A stretch of 64,000 bases of DNA, taken from Dimorphilus gyrociliatus. Taxonomy: Eukaryota; Annelida; Polychaeta; Dinophilidae. Each line of letters starts with the position of its first letter. The stretch's first letter is position 1. This document shows positions 10,085-22,875 of this stretch, piece by piece. Both the position numbers and the translations under genes were made by a program. The notes below the pieces were generated by a model. That model was not told the DNA's origin. It did not search any database and saw only the letters and a program-made list of their open reading frames with translations. Where the stretch lies: NCBI GenBank assembly GCA_904063045.1, contig CAJFCJ010000006.1, forward strand, positions 806,001 to 870,000, written 5' to 3'.

Positions 10085-13000
10085 ATGAATATGGATAGAC
10101 ATTTAGATAATTACCAAGTGAGTACTTCAATATTTTTATATGATTTAGATAAGTAAAACTTCCTGTGCACTTGGTTAATATGTACGTAAACATAAACAGT
10201 GCCTATTTTTTTTTATCTATCTAATTGAACACCTTTCCAATTAAAAGTCTACATGAACACAATGTCCAAGTGAAAATTTAATGTTATATTTTGTTTTCAG
10301 TTGAGTCGTCTAAGCATTTTCTACGTTATCTCTTCCTCAATAAGGTCAGAAAGCTGCGTACTTCGAACTCCAAAATAACTTTCAAAGTTTTAAATTTATA
10401 GTTTTTTAGGAGCTATTTCTGTCGTATTATGTTGCATTTTGAAAAGAAAAGTATGCTTAGCAGAGGTTTGTTACATTCCCATTAATGTTACGTTAGAAAT
10501 TAAATTGGTGACAAAGACGCTATTTATTGTTTGTAGGTGTTACCAATGTTTCATCTGTTACTTTCGGATACCGTCGCTTCGTGTTGTTTATTGATTGGCT
10601 CGGCCATGGAAATTGGCCGATTAACAAGTCCAAGTTTGGAGAAAAAATTTATCTCAATTTGCCCTTATGTCAGCACTCTCATTGTCGTACGTATTTATCA
10701 CTAAAAACCAAAGACGAGTTCAAATTCCAAACAGCTCTTAATTAATTAAAATATTCTATCAAACTTTCGCAGTACTTTTTCATTACGACCTTTCTTTTGA
10801 CGGGAGCATACGCCCTTCAAGCCTTTCTTAGAATGAAATATCTACTAGCCTTTCAATTAGAGAAGGAAACATGGCTGGTTTGTTTCAATATCTTAAATTT
10901 AGAAACGTTTTCTATAAAAAAAAACTACGTTGCTCAAAAAGTATTATTCTTTTCAGAAACATATCCATAAAATATCAGCTGTGACATATATTGCATCGTG
11001 GTAAGACGTCAAGCGTTTTCTATTGTATTCTTATACAAGTTTAACTTTTAGTTTTAAATAATTTAAAAAACGTAGTCGTATACCTCCGCTAAACTGTTAA
11101 ATAATTCCAATCACTTTGCTAAGCAACAAACACAGAAAGCAATATGGATGATGAACGATTAAATCTTATTCTTCATCGTAAGAGATATATTTTAAAGTGG
11201 AATAATGAATTAGATGTAGCTTCACGTAATATTTTTCCTCCGGAAGTTTGTAGGGAATTAAATAGTATCGAACCTGACAAACGAATTCAGTTTATTCTTA
11301 ATAATAAAGGATTCGAGAGTCTCATTTCTATTCTAGAAGCAACTGGTAGTGGTCTCGATCAAGAGTTATTATCGGAATATAAAAGAGAAGCAAATCATAT
11401 GGAAGTAGATGACTCAATCAATAAGGAATGTAGTATTCTTGTCCATAGAACTTTTGGGAAAAGTAAAATTATATCAGAAGCTGAGAAAAAATTTCTACAA
11501 AATCTATTATCTGCAAGAGTTCGTGTGATGCGGGAGGCTTATCAGAACCATCTAGAAAATATAAATAGAAAGCTACAAACGCAAAGTGGAAAAGAGACTG
11601 ATTTAAATAAAATGATAGCTGAAGCGATTTTTGTCTTATCCTCATCAGTTGTGGAAAACTTAGATGATGGAAAATCAGATAACGATCAGCCAATTAATCA
11701 TCTCGATATCTGTGTAGATCGCCTCATTAACTTGTGCTCTTCTGCCCTAAGTGAACGAGATACTCTTTTAGTAGAAATGAAATCAGCCCTATCAGAGCTT
11801 GGTTTATCTCAGCCCGAGAGTATTATTCAAAGATTAAAAAAAATGAACATAGAATGCAGCGAAGCCGCTGTTACAGATACTGAAAAATATGAAAGAATCG
11901 CTCAACTGGAGTTAAACATTCGAAAAATTAGAAGAGAGTCGGAAAACGAATCACGAGAAAGGAAAAAGGAAATTGATTCACTCCAATTGGCATTGAATCA
12001 GAAAGTCAACCAAAATAAATTACTTATGGATAAAAATAACTTTCTAAAAGAAAAGCTAAGAAAGAAAGGTCATGAAATGAGTAGAATCAATAGCAAATTA
12101 AGCACCGTTTTAGAAAGAAGCACAAGATTAAATAGCCAATTAAACAAAGGGAAACCTAGTTACTTATATTGAATGTTTATTTAACAGTTTGCTGTGCCTT
12201 TAATATAGTATATAATTATGATATGTTTTATTTAATCGTTCCCCATACGCTTTATCTACATATTAAAAGTTATATTTGTATTGAACACAAAGGGGTGTAC
12301 CGATAGTTTTGGCAGCGCTGAATACATTTTTAATGCAATTTCCCTACTCTGGAGATAATGAGATATGCTCGTCGTAAGTTACTATAATGAAAAAATAGCA
12401 TATAATTCTGATATTAATGAAAACCAATACTTATTAATAGCTGCCTGCCAATATTTCTTCTCTCATCCAAAGACGATTGGGTTAGAATTATAAATATTCA
12501 TATATAATAAAAATAATAACAATAATAATTATTATGGATGTTATTATCTATTATAGACAACCTGGCATATTTTCAACAAGTGCTTTTTTTATATTTGCTT
12601 ATTGTCAATCGCATTTCTCAATCTGGTAAAGGAAAGATTTTAACTTGAATTAATTGATTGTAATGTTTCTTTTAATCACTCAATAATTAGGTTTTCTATT
12701 ATGCAACCTTTCATATCTACAGAGAATATCAGTCGACAAGAGGTAAAAGGGTTACAGCAATTTTATCAGAGAATATCACCTTTTTTCTCGTTAGGTATTC
12801 TTAACTTCAGTCAATCTGAGGAGGAAGAAGAAATGAAACGGAAGACGTCATTATATCAAGCAGTTTTCATCATGTGTTGGTTACCAAGTCAGTATTTTTT
12901 ATAATGAAGAGTCTTTGAATCAAATATTGTTAACAATAACATTTTTTTATATTGTAGCTTTGTTATTGGGACTACTATCTTTTTTCACAGAAATTTCTAT

Positions 13001-13166
13001 TAAAAAATTATTCTGGCTTGTTTGTATTCAAGCGCTTATATCACCTTTACAAGGGCTGCTAAATTCCTTAATCTACGGATGGAAAAGACAAGGATTTAGA
13101 GAGGCGTTAGAGGAGAGTCGCCGTCTTCTGCTACCTAATCCCCTACCTTCTTACTCTGCTCTTTAA
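10085..13166 (+). CDS. TMEM116: Seven-transmembrane GPCR-like protein resembling TMEM116, host of a nested gene
   Basis: Twelve in-phase exons give 327 residues: 10085-10117, 10301-10344, 10402-10465, 10537-10686, 10773-10877, 10957-11000, 12293-12373, 12441-12480, 12557-12625, 12691-12742, 12795-12887 and 12958-13166. Seven membrane segments can be followed: TM1 (SIFYVISSSISFLGAISVV), TM2 (VASCCLLIGSAME), TM3 (YFFITTFLLTGAY), TM4 (SAVTYIASWGVPIVLAALN), TM5 (FYICLLSIAFLNLVFYY), TM6 (QAVFIMCWLPTLLL) and TM7 (SPLQGLLNSLIYGW). An acidic loop (SEEEEEMKRK) lies between TM5 and TM6. The LQGLLN-YGW tail is what recalls TMEM116, an orphan receptor-like protein; another Gs-less orphan GPCR is possible. 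Intron 11001-12292 contains an independent gene on the same strand. Confidence 0.72.
11144..12172 (+). CDS. Nested intronless coiled-coil protein of unknown function
   Basis: One uninterrupted frame of 342 residues lies wholly inside the sixth intron of the TMEM116-like gene, on the same strand. The ATG at 11144 follows an A-rich context, and the stop is at 12170-12172. No membrane segment or enzyme motif is visible. The first part (residues 1-110) is mixed helical. From about residue 230 to the end it is rich in E, K, R, Q and L with heptad-like spacing (IAQLELNIRKIRRESE, DSLQLALNQKVNQNKLL), suggesting a long coiled coil. The family is not recognised. Being intronless among intron-rich genes it might be a retrogene, but no poly(A) tract or flanking repeat was seen. 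Confidence 0.75.
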   Translation: MDDERLNLILHRKRYILKWNNELDVASRNIFPPEVCRELNSIEPDKRIQFILNNKGFESLISILEATGSGLDQELLSEYKREANHMEVDDSINKECSILVHRTFGKSKIISEAEKKFLQNLLSARVRVMREAYQNHLENINRKLQTQSGKETDLNKMIAEAIFVLSSSVVENLDDGKSDNDQPINHLDICVDRLINLCSSALSERDTLLVEMKSALSELGLSQPESIIQRLKKMNIECSEAAVTDTEKYERIAQLELNIRKIRRESENESRERKKEIDSLQLALNQKVNQNKLLMDKNNFLKEKLRKKGHEMSRINSKLSTVLERSTRLNSQLNKGKPSYLY

Positions 13167-13547
13167 TTCCAGTTTCAGAATTAGAGTTTGCTGCATACTT
13201 TATATAACAAATTATGACTTAGATAGTAAGCATATTGATAAATTGTATTGCATTTATGTTAATCTACCTGCCTAGAGTTGCATATTGCTTTTCTCTGAAT
13301 TATTATTGGAAGAGGGAAAAATGAAAAATACTTTTTAAAAAACATGAATTTCAATGTGGGAGTAAAAATAGTTCTAAATATTACCATTCTTGTTATAAGC
13401 CTCCTTTTTAGCCCAATGAATTTGAACTGCGTAACCATATAAAAAGCAATCATATAATAAAGAAGATTTTATTTGCTATGCATTTACAGAAGAAAATGAT
13501 TATGGTATATCTAACTTTAACAAAAACAGTTTCATTTTCATTAGAAT
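13167..13547. other. Convergent spacer of TMEM116-like and DAP3
   Basis: 381 bp of 3' flanking sequence; no exon recognised. Confidence 0.5.
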
Positions 13548-14882
13548 TTACCATCCACGCAAAACATTAACTAATTCTCTTGGATTTTTCTGACTTAAAA
13601 AGGTTAATTCACTTCTGCCTTCTTCGCTATCAGCATTTTCAACTTGTATCCAATTGTTTGAAAAATAATAGTCTAGACAACTTTGCATTTCCTTATTATT
13701 GTACTCTGTTGTTTTTATTGGTATAAATGGTTCCATATAATGAAAACCCTCTTTTGTTAATAAATATGCAGGTAGATAAGATGATCTCATATTTCTAGGA
13801 TTAGACATAGGGTCTACAGTACAGACGACAGATCCACCGCTCCAGTCATTCTTTAATAGTTTTTTAAAGTTATGTACTAATGATAGCCTACTGGCGGGCA
13901 CTACATTACCGTATGGTAGGCTAATTCTTGTTTTATGCCAAAAGGAATTAACACCATCAATTGCAACCAAAACCTTCAACTTATTATTACTGGCTAGTAG
14001 TTTGATTTCTTTCAATAGCACTCCAACGATGTCACACGAATATTTTGTTCTGTCAACTGCTAAATTTATTAGTTGTCCCAAAGAGCTTCCGCTTTCAGTT
14101 TTTTCTCTTTTGCTCCAGGTATAGTTGCCCTCAATAGTCAAACTATCCACAAGTAAATGACTATTCATTTTGTGGAAATGAACCAGCCACTCTAGAGCTT
14201 CAACAGACATGTCAATTCGATCTTCATTCCAAGTAGACGGTGTCCACTCCTTAAAATGCTTCGACCAGAAGCCGGCCCAAGGGACATGAATTATTAGAAA
14301 ATCTTCCTTTGAGGCATAGTGTAAGATATGAGCCATTGACGTTGTCTTACCCGTTCCTTCCTTTCCGTATAAAAGATATCGTATCGTTGGTGCTGAGAAA
14401 TCCGTTTTCTTCAAGCAGTCAATAACTATAACAAATAGATTTTAGTAAGAAAGTAAAGTTTATTAGTTTAATATAAATAGCTTTTAAGATTGCATATATC
14501 CCAAGTTATATTCAATTAGGCTGATAAAATCTTTTTATAGCAAAAAATTAACCCTACCTTTTAATGCTGGCTTTCTAATCATTAAACAGTGCTCATTAAA
14601 AGCTGAGGCTAAACGCTGATAATCAAATGGTAAACTCTTTTCCAAGAATTTGTCAACATCTTCTTTCTCAATTTTATAAAACAAACTCTCTTGTTCTACT
14701 CCTTGCTCACGTGGGTCGGTAACTTTTGTTGTACATGGATATTTCGTATGTTTAAGACTGGGATTAGTTGCGTTCTGAAATTGTTGAGTGAGGCTGAATG
14801 ACTCCGCGGAATATTTACGAATATTATTGAAGAATGCTACGGATCTTGATAGAAAGAGCGGTTTGAAAAGCAGAGAAGGCAT
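13548..14882 (-). CDS. DAP3: Mitochondrial small ribosomal subunit protein mS29 (DAP3)
   Basis: Two exons (14558-14882 and 13548-14425) give 400 residues; human DAP3 is 398. The N-terminus (FLSRSVAFFNNIRKYSAES) is basic and hydroxylated, like a mitochondrial targeting peptide. A P-loop GKEGTGKTTS is followed by the DAP3 segment HVPWAGFWSKHFKEW. Later come VLVAIDGVNSFW (Walker B-like), VVCTVDP and YYFSNNWIQ. mS29 is a GTP-binding protein of the mitoribosome small subunit. The start chosen is the ATG at 14882, which begins MPSLLFKPLF; three more codons upstream remain open but lack an ATG. Confidence 0.96.
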
Positions 14883-15368
14883 CTTCGGCAACTATCTCAA
14901 TGTCAAGGTCAGCAAGTTTATCAATTTTTGTTCGAATGTTTATAGTGTCCATAGTATTATTTTATTGAATAAAACCAATCCTTGTTTAGTTTTATTTTAT
15001 TTCATAGAGTATGTATACAAACACACATGTATATCATTATAAATATGTATACATATAATATATACTATATATATATATATATATATATGTATAATAGTTT
15101 ACTAGTTGAACGATTTATTTAAAAATAGTTTAAAATTACTTATTGTAAAATTCGATGTTAGCGTTGATCATTTTTTTTTCTTTCAAAGTCAACTGTGAGA
15201 TTTAATAGTTATTTTATGTAAGTAATTACATACTTCGTCATTATTCATAGCATCCTTAAAAAAGTTTTTTCCATAAATTGGTTCTTTACAATAACTTATT
15301 AGGAAAATTTCAAATAAAATAGCTGGAAATGGTAAAATGTTTGACCTCATAAATAGTTAAAAAGATTC
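14883..15368. other. Intergenic, AT-rich spacer
   Basis: No gene is seen. It holds a TA microsatellite and the probable 3' UTR of RNF41. Confidence 0.6.
15064..15090. repeat. (TA)n microsatellite
   Basis: An uninterrupted TA run lies between DAP3 and RNF41. Confidence 0.9.
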
Positions 15369-16747
15369 TTATTCCACACCATGTGCAAATATCATTACTA
15401 AGCCAGAGGAGAGCAAAAGATCATCAGGCATATGCTGATTATCCGAAGGTAAGACTAAAACAGCTTGTTTCCCTGGAACCCTTCTTGTCACGTAACGTTC
15501 GTAATGTCGCCTGTTTAATTGTCTGGTTTCTAACGTAGATAAGCCTGGGGGCCAACGTCTTTCGTGAGCATTATCCATTAATTCGCCAACAGCACTTTGC
15601 GGACAACCGGCGTCTATCAAAGCTCTTTTTATAACAGCTTGTAAAACTGCATCTGGTGTTGAGATCATACCTCCCCATCTAGTCACTCTAGCAAGTTCCA
15701 TATCTGATGCCCATCGCGATAATTCATCCGTTTCTCCACCAGCCAATCTGTTTTAAAAATAAGTTTTTATCTTGTTATAATATCTATTGTGTCCAAAAAT
15801 TAGCATATTATATTTTATTTTTGAGCTGACAAATAAAAATCTATTTGAAAATATCGCATTAAAAACATAATTAATATTAAATTAAAGTCATCTTAATACA
15901 ATATATAAAAGTAATGAAATATTTATTGGTCATGTCATTATAACACATGTATCATATTTTTGTTGTTGTTACCAGATAGATAATGAAAATATAGAACCAA
16001 ATGCTAATTATAAAAAAATTCTGTTTACTTTTATCTATAATCTAACAGGTTAAATGAAAAATGAAAAACAAAGCCCATTCAATGAAATTTAGTTGTGCTT
16101 AAATTAATAAAGAGCAATAGTTAAAAATCGATTATAAGCATTCTGCTCATAATTTATGAATGTAATAAAAATCAAAATCGATCAAAAGTTTGTGAACTGA
16201 AAAGAAAATGTTTTTTTTGGATTGTTTACCTCATATTCCATCGAGATCTCAGTTCTCTTTTTAATTGTTCTACTTCGGCTTCTGCTTTTTCAACTCTCTT
16301 CTGATACACTTCGATCTGGTTCATGAATAGTTTCTTTAGTTCTCTAATGCAGCTATGGGTTGGTAGTTGGTCTTTTGGAATCTCAATGTCGCATTTATCA
16401 CATAATACAGGCTTTCGAGGATTAAATTCACATTCGATTATGTGTCCTTCTAACATGTCTAGTTTTACAATAGAAGTACAACCATGTAGGGCATTTTCAC
16501 AGCGTATCTCTAGTCTAGCAAGCATATTTCTAACAATTCGGGGTACAGTTTGGAGTTGCTGCGTGGTTAAACCTCCTCTGTCCACTGGGCATGAGCATTG
16601 CCGTGAGAGCCATTGTGTTATACAGGATTTACAAAAAACATGTTCACACGGACCTGCTGCAACTGGGTCTTGCAGGACACCTCCACAAATTGTACAAATT
16701 AATTCCTCATCTACTTTTCCAGTGAATCGTGTTATCTCGAATCCCAT
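15369..16747 (-). CDS. RNF41: E3 ubiquitin ligase RNF41 / NRDP1
   Basis: Two exons (16230-16747 and 15369-15747) give 298 residues (human 317). The N-terminal C3HC4 RING runs from CTICGGVLQDPV to CSCPVDR with the CEHVFC centre. It is followed by a TRAF-type zinc segment (CENALHGC, CEFNPRKPVLC), a coiled coil (about residues 140-170) and the highly conserved substrate-binding domain: TRWGGMISTPDAVLQAVIKR, NAHERRWP, LETRQLNRRHYERYV and GLVMIFAHGVE. NRDP1 ubiquitinates ErbB3, BRUCE and parkin-related targets and pairs with USP8. The ATG at 16747 (MGFEITRF) matches the family start. The coiled-coil region is shorter than in vertebrates. Confidence 0.97.
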
Positions 16748-17043
16748 TGGGTGAGTTCCAGGAATATTTAAAGTCAATGATCGATTTTGGCTCACTGGGA
16801 AACGTCCTTTTTCGCGCTGAAACTGTACAGCACCGCTTTGTTTTGGTAAACTCTTGACGGTCTAACTAGATACAGAATGTAGCAAGTATCATGTGTAAAT
16901 TTCCGTTTCCGTTTAACAAAATGGCAGCCTAGTCGTAAATTCGAAAGTTAAGTTGAAAACTTATTAATGAAATAAAAGTTAATCTGATAGATCATAAATT
17001 ATTATTTGTATTAAACAAAAAAGAGTTAAGGACTGACTAGAGT

Positions 17044-20000
17044 TCATGAAACCAGCGTGATCAAGCCATGATCGTTTGCTACTAAAAGCATTCTGTTTAA
17101 AGGTAAAACTTTAAAGGCCGTTAATTGCCCTTTTATAATATCGTGTTGCAATTTAACAGTTGAACTATTGATTATATTCTTGTAATTCAAAGGTTGAGTC
17201 TGAAAAGCTATCTTATTTGTGGTTGTTGAACAGACAAGTTGTTTTCTAAAAAATTCGATGCAATGAACTGGTTCCGTTAAAGATTTTAGAGAACCGATAA
17301 CTTTACAACTTTCAGCCTTCCATAAATAGACATTACTATCAGTTGAAGACGTTACAAAGATTGATTGGTCTGTAAAATGTGGGACCGATTTAACTTTTAA
17401 AATTTCCGAATCGTGTGCTTTCCAGATTCCAGAGACTAGTCCTGTTCGAACGTCGAATATTGATAAATATCCATTACTTTGACCAACAGCTACCGATTTT
17501 CCATTAGGACTGATGTCTAAGCATCTAACAGATGTATTAGACGCCAATGAGCTGCGAAGTTGGTAAGTAAACCCGTTCGGTGTGCGGAGGTCAACAAGAC
17601 GTAGTTTTCCGTCTGCTGTTGCTGACATTATACAGCTTGATGGCTCCGGAAACCTTTTCATGACAGTAACACTCTGTTGAGCAGTAAGTGAGCGTATGTT
17701 TACTCCCATAAAAGGGTCCCATTCATGAATAACACCATCACAACTTAGCGCTCTTAAGGATGACGGTGAAAATGACACTGCAAAAACTGATTTCGTATGC
17801 CTTGTGTACGTAAACTGAGGAAGCGTTCGTGAGTTTCCGTTACCCATATTTCTAACCGACCAAACTTTAACGGTTTTATCCTTTGATGCGCTTAGTAAAG
17901 AATTTTCATTGTCCAAAATACATAAATCTTTTATGTAGTTTTTATGGCCATCAAAAGTTTGTAATTTAATCTGATGGAAATCGGAATATATAGAACTCTC
18001 TTCGTGAAAGCCAATTTCCTTTTCCCAGTATGCCAACCAATTTCCCTTTAAATGTCGTTGATTATTCAACAGCATTTGTTCATTTTGCCTAGCAGTATTC
18101 ATGTCAGATCCAGTTTCGGCGTGTTGAACACTAATCTTGTTACCGATAACAGAAACATTAGTGCCCATAGTGGAGCCTTCTTTTACTTTAACAGGCACTG
18201 GGAGAGTGATTCGATTCAAGTTCTCTTGCTCTTCAAACTCCGCGCATAAATTTCGTAGATAGTCGTTGTTCGTTAAAATATTTTTAAAATGTATATCTCC
18301 AGCCAATCGGCTAAGAGGTATGTAAGAATAAAATGCAAGCTCTTTATTGAATGTGTCCTCCAATTCCAAGGAGCTCTCCTCCACGGAATAGTTGTCAATA
18401 GTTTCTTCCTCTACGGGATTATTTAACATCTCGAGACAGGATGCAACTGACACGTCTGATGAACTTCTTACATGCTCCTTTCGTTTTTGTGGCCGACGAC
18501 TTGATCTATCTTTAGAGAAACCCTTAAAGAACAATGTAAGAGCTTTTGTCAACTTTTTTCTCGTTAAATCACATCCTATCCTCATACTAATAAGATATAA
18601 GACATCGACGACACGATATGCTAAACCTTGTCTCCCACGATAAGAGCTTGGAAATCGTACAGTTTCAGACGTTACCAACTCAATGCATGGTATCAAGAAT
18701 TCGTTTAAAACAATGGACTCTAGATTTTCCATTAAAATTGAATCAGACAAGTAAGGGATAGTATGTTGAAGTAGTGTAATCGATGCAATAACAGCTGATT
18801 GATTTCTTAAAGTCAACTTTTCGGAAGAAATTTTCACGATTTCGGTAAAATATGAGTAATATTGCAGTATAATGACTTGTTCACCATAGAGTATAGCAAT
18901 ATCAATTAAGCAATTGGCGACTCTTGAAGCAGCGACATCTCCTATTAGTCTTCTTCCAACACTGCATGAGCTGTCATCATCTGTGGCACTCTCAATCAAA
19001 TGAGAGTAGTAACAACCAGCCAACATACCCAGCAGATTTCGAGAAACATATTTAGAAGTTAAAACAGGACCCAAACGATGAGATAACCATTGCATTGTTT
19101 CGGAAGCCGCTTCACTGATGTTGCATTTTATACCTGAAAAACTTGAGTTCGATTTGGATTTTGCATCTTTTTCTTCATTATAGTTATGATTATGTGCTTG
19201 ATCATCTTTTTCCTCATAATCTATATTTTCATCCATATGAACATCAAATACATCTTGGTCTTCATAGAGTTTTGAGCTCTTTTCTTCGCTTTCTTGACTT
19301 TCACTACTTGTATTTAGATCTTCTCCGAAATTTCTCTGACCAGTGACTGCTTTCACTAAAGATTTAGCAAAGGTATTTAAAAACTTCTCCAAACCCATTC
19401 TAACAATTAATTGAACAATAAAAACACGGTGATAAAGTTTCATATGCTTTGGAGAAGTCACTGATCTTTCGTATAATCTCTCTATTGGATTTATTAGATA
19501 CTTATCCATCTCCTGTTTCGACATACAGCAGGCTGTTGAATTAAAAAGCTCCCAAACTGCACTTGGACTCCATGTCACATCATTCATATAAGGAAGAGCT
19601 AATGAAATAGCCATTTTTAGAGCTTCGTCACGTAATTCATTGCGATATTTTATAAAGAAATTCGAAAGTATCAATATTTGTTGCTTAACTTTTTCTTCGT
19701 TATCGGCTACACTCTTAACAAACTTGAAAACTTCATAAAATACTTTAATGAAAGGAGATATTGGAAATATTGACGAGTAGTTTAAAAGAATAATATTGGT
19801 GTTAATTTTCTTGTCAAAATAGGTTGAATATTGAAAAAGGTTTCCATACTTTTCCTCTCTTAAATCCAAATCCTTTTGATCCAAAACCAAAAGCACTTTT
19901 AAGAGCTGATGAAGAACTCTGCATAAAAAGCCATAAAATAAACGTAATCTAGATGATTAAATTTTAAATAGGTACCGAGGGAACGGCCTAAGCGATTCTT

Positions 20001-22292
20001 GACAAGTTTTCCTGGCAATTCTGAATCTATCGATAAAGGAAAAGCACGGGGAGTGAACGAACTGATTTGGGCAGTAAATTTCTACAATGAGACAAGATAA
20101 ACACTGCAAGTCTCTACTGAGAAGGGAGGATATATAATTATTCTCATTTTGATAGTTTTTTGAATTAGGAAGAGAATTATTATTCGGCATAAAAGATTCA
20201 GAGAATTTTTTCTTTTTTTCTAGTCTGTAAAGTAGTTCTAAATTTTTCCAGTCTGGTTGTAGCGAAATTGCAGTATTTCTGTCATAAATAAAACATTTTA
20301 AACATACAATTTTAAACAGATATGTTAAAGTTTTCTACATTTTAGGAAATTTCTGAGGATGTGGTTTTCGGAAAAGCTGTAGAACTCCATAATTTCTTAA
20401 ATCTGTATGTTGATCAACGAATTGAAGGCATACGTTTTTTTCTACCACAGCATCATCTCCAGTTAACTGATTATTAATTTCGTATAATTAATAAAAACCT
20501 TTAGAGTTTTTGCTATAATGATAAAATTTGACAAAAGAGCTGAAATTTAACCTTATATCCGAAAGTTATATCAATCCAATTATGGAGTTGAAGAGAAACT
20601 TCGTCGCTTTCCAATACAGATCTGTGCCAATTTATAAAATCCCGTGGCGATTTACACCAGTCAGGTAATATCAAGTCGGGGAGATCATCATGAATGGATA
20701 CAAGGATGTTTAAATCTTCAAAAAATTCTGGAATGCATTCATCTGGTGTCCAACTGTATAATCGAGCCATTGTTGAAGGGTATTCTCCTGGTACCCATTT
20801 TTCTCTCACATGTTTGCACAAAATGCTTTTATCCGTATTTCTTGCTTTATACATGTAATAAGTTATATCCGAAAGTACTTCAGAGACGTGATGAGCATTG
20901 TGATCGCCTCTTTCCAAAGCTTGACTGTAAGTTATGTCTAATTGTGGGTCGCCTTTATTCAATCTGTACTTGGACATTGTTAAGTCTCTTATGTCATCTT
21001 TTTTCATAAAATTTGTAACCCATGGAACAATTGGATGATAATTTGGATCATTTCTCCTTCGTCCCGCTAATTCATTTAATAACAATAAGTACTCTAAATT
21101 AGATAATTCTCCATTTTGCCATCTATTCATATCGTTTAAAAGCTTTTGAAGGTTATCCTCATTTTGATTTGGGACTTTAACTGTTGTAATATCTTTATAA
21201 ATACAATTCAATTTTGGCTGGCGAACTTTAATCCAAAATCGAGAGTCGCACGAAATATCATTTAATCTCACATCTCCAAACGATAGGCCAATTGTATGGA
21301 GAAAGTGAATTGTTCGAACTAGCTGGTAAATGATAAATAAGCAAGGCATATATCCACTTAAAAAATTAGGTGAAAATTTAAATGCATCCACCAGATTATG
21401 CTTTCTATATTCTCTGACAATGTATAAATTATTCTTCTTTTCGTAGATTCCTTCACATCTGAGTAGACCTTCTAATTCTTGTGTTTTGAAAAGTTTTGTT
21501 AACAATCTTGAGACAATATGACGTTGTTTCTAAAAAAGAAAAATTATTTGCTTAATAAGAAAATCAAAAGCATGCAATGCTTACATCAACTTTAGATAAC
21601 TTTGGTGAAAAATTACCAAACAGGAAAGCTTTGGTGTATGAATTTAGAGCTTTCAGATGTAAACTATCAATACTTTCTCGAGAGAGAGTTTGTAGTAAGC
21701 TAGAATGCTCTTGTATGAATTCACGATCAATTAGGCTAAAGAAATGAATATTTTACTAGAAAAAATATTTAATAATTTTAAAGTTAAATAACTTACCTTT
21801 CAACATTGAGATCGGTTAAAATTAACTTTTCAACAGCAACCTTTATGAAATTTTTAGGCAATGAAGTGGTTGTAGGAGCTAACAAATCAGAACAAAGTGA
21901 CTTGTCCAAATGTACCCAATGTTTGGCATTATATTGAGGTGACTTTTGATTGCGAAAGTGGTCCAGCCAAGACGTACTAACCTAAAAGAACGGTGAAAAA
22001 GCAGTTTACAGTATCATAAAGCATTTATTTCTTTTCATATGAGACAAGGAATCCAATTTAGTTTTCTAGACAATACAATTGATTTCAGTACTACATAAGT
22101 ACTGTATTTTTTATTGATCGGAGCTAATAAAAATTAAAAGAAAAAACAATTGGAAACACCCCCTTGTCGAATTGTATAGAACACTATTTTATCGCTCACC
22201 AGACATACGGCGTCAACATTTGAGGTTGCCCTAATGCAAAAAAAAGGAATAAGTAAATCCTCTGAAATGGATTTTTCTAAATCTTGGAGCAT
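17044..22292 (-). CDS. WDR81: BEACH-WD40 protein WDR81
   Basis: Seven in-phase exons: 22200-22292, 21797-21981, 21585-21735, 20552-21529, 20339-20466, 19976-20278 and 17044-19918, totalling 1570 residues (human 1941). The start is [12 protein letters not shown]. The BEACH domain includes [37 protein letters not shown] and [12 protein letters not shown] degenerate kinase-like segment follows ([12 protein letters not shown]). The last exon carries a long helical region and a C-terminal WD40 propeller ([30 protein letters not shown]). WDR81 with WDR91 restrains the PI3K complex on endosomes and promotes aggrephagy. The large last exon of 2,875 nt contrasts with the small upstream ones. Confidence 0.95.
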
Positions 22293-22875
22293 TTTTTCAT
22301 AAGAACAGTTTGATTGATCAAAAATTCGAGAAATAAATCAGATGTCAATTTGCAAACATTATACTCTTTTCGAAAAGTGTTCCACATTGGTTGTCCAGAG
22401 TTATTATGATTATTTATTTAAAATAATCTAATCAGTACAAGAAAGCCCCTTGAATTAAAATTCATAATTGAAGAGGCGATATATGTATAAAAATTTGAAA
22501 ATTTGGCTTAAATAGTTCTTCTTTAAAAAAGTCAGCTGCTTTTAGAATATGTATACTACTTGTATAACATAAGTATAAATATATTTCGCAAGTTTAAACT
22601 GTAAATCAACGTAACAATCAGATTTTTTCTGTCGACCATTCTTTATCAAGTTAAAAATGTTCATATAAGTTCTATCAAATGAATGTAGAAACAATAATTG
22701 GTTTGTACTTTGTTGTCTGAAGTACTAATGTTTGCTCATAAATATATCATAACAAAGCATCAGAACAAACGATCTTTGATTTTAGCTTGTACAAATAGAA
22801 TCGTTGACTTTTTTAATGGACTAATAAAAATATTCATAAGATAACTTTATTACGACCTCAAAAAATATAATCAGC
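22293..22875. other. Intergenic between WDR81 and ARIH1
   Basis: 583 bp of AT-rich sequence. No exon is seen; it should hold the WDR81 promoter and the ARIH1 3' UTR. Confidence 0.5.

Noticed and set aside
9879-10193. 104-codon minus-strand open frame.
   Set aside because: Overlaps the first TMEM116-like exon, AT-driven composition, no family resemblance.
10231-10247. A 17-nt match (ACCTTTCCAATTAAAAG) to the CDF coding region at 2041-2057.
   Set aside because: No extension on either side; close to chance expectation in AT-rich DNA.
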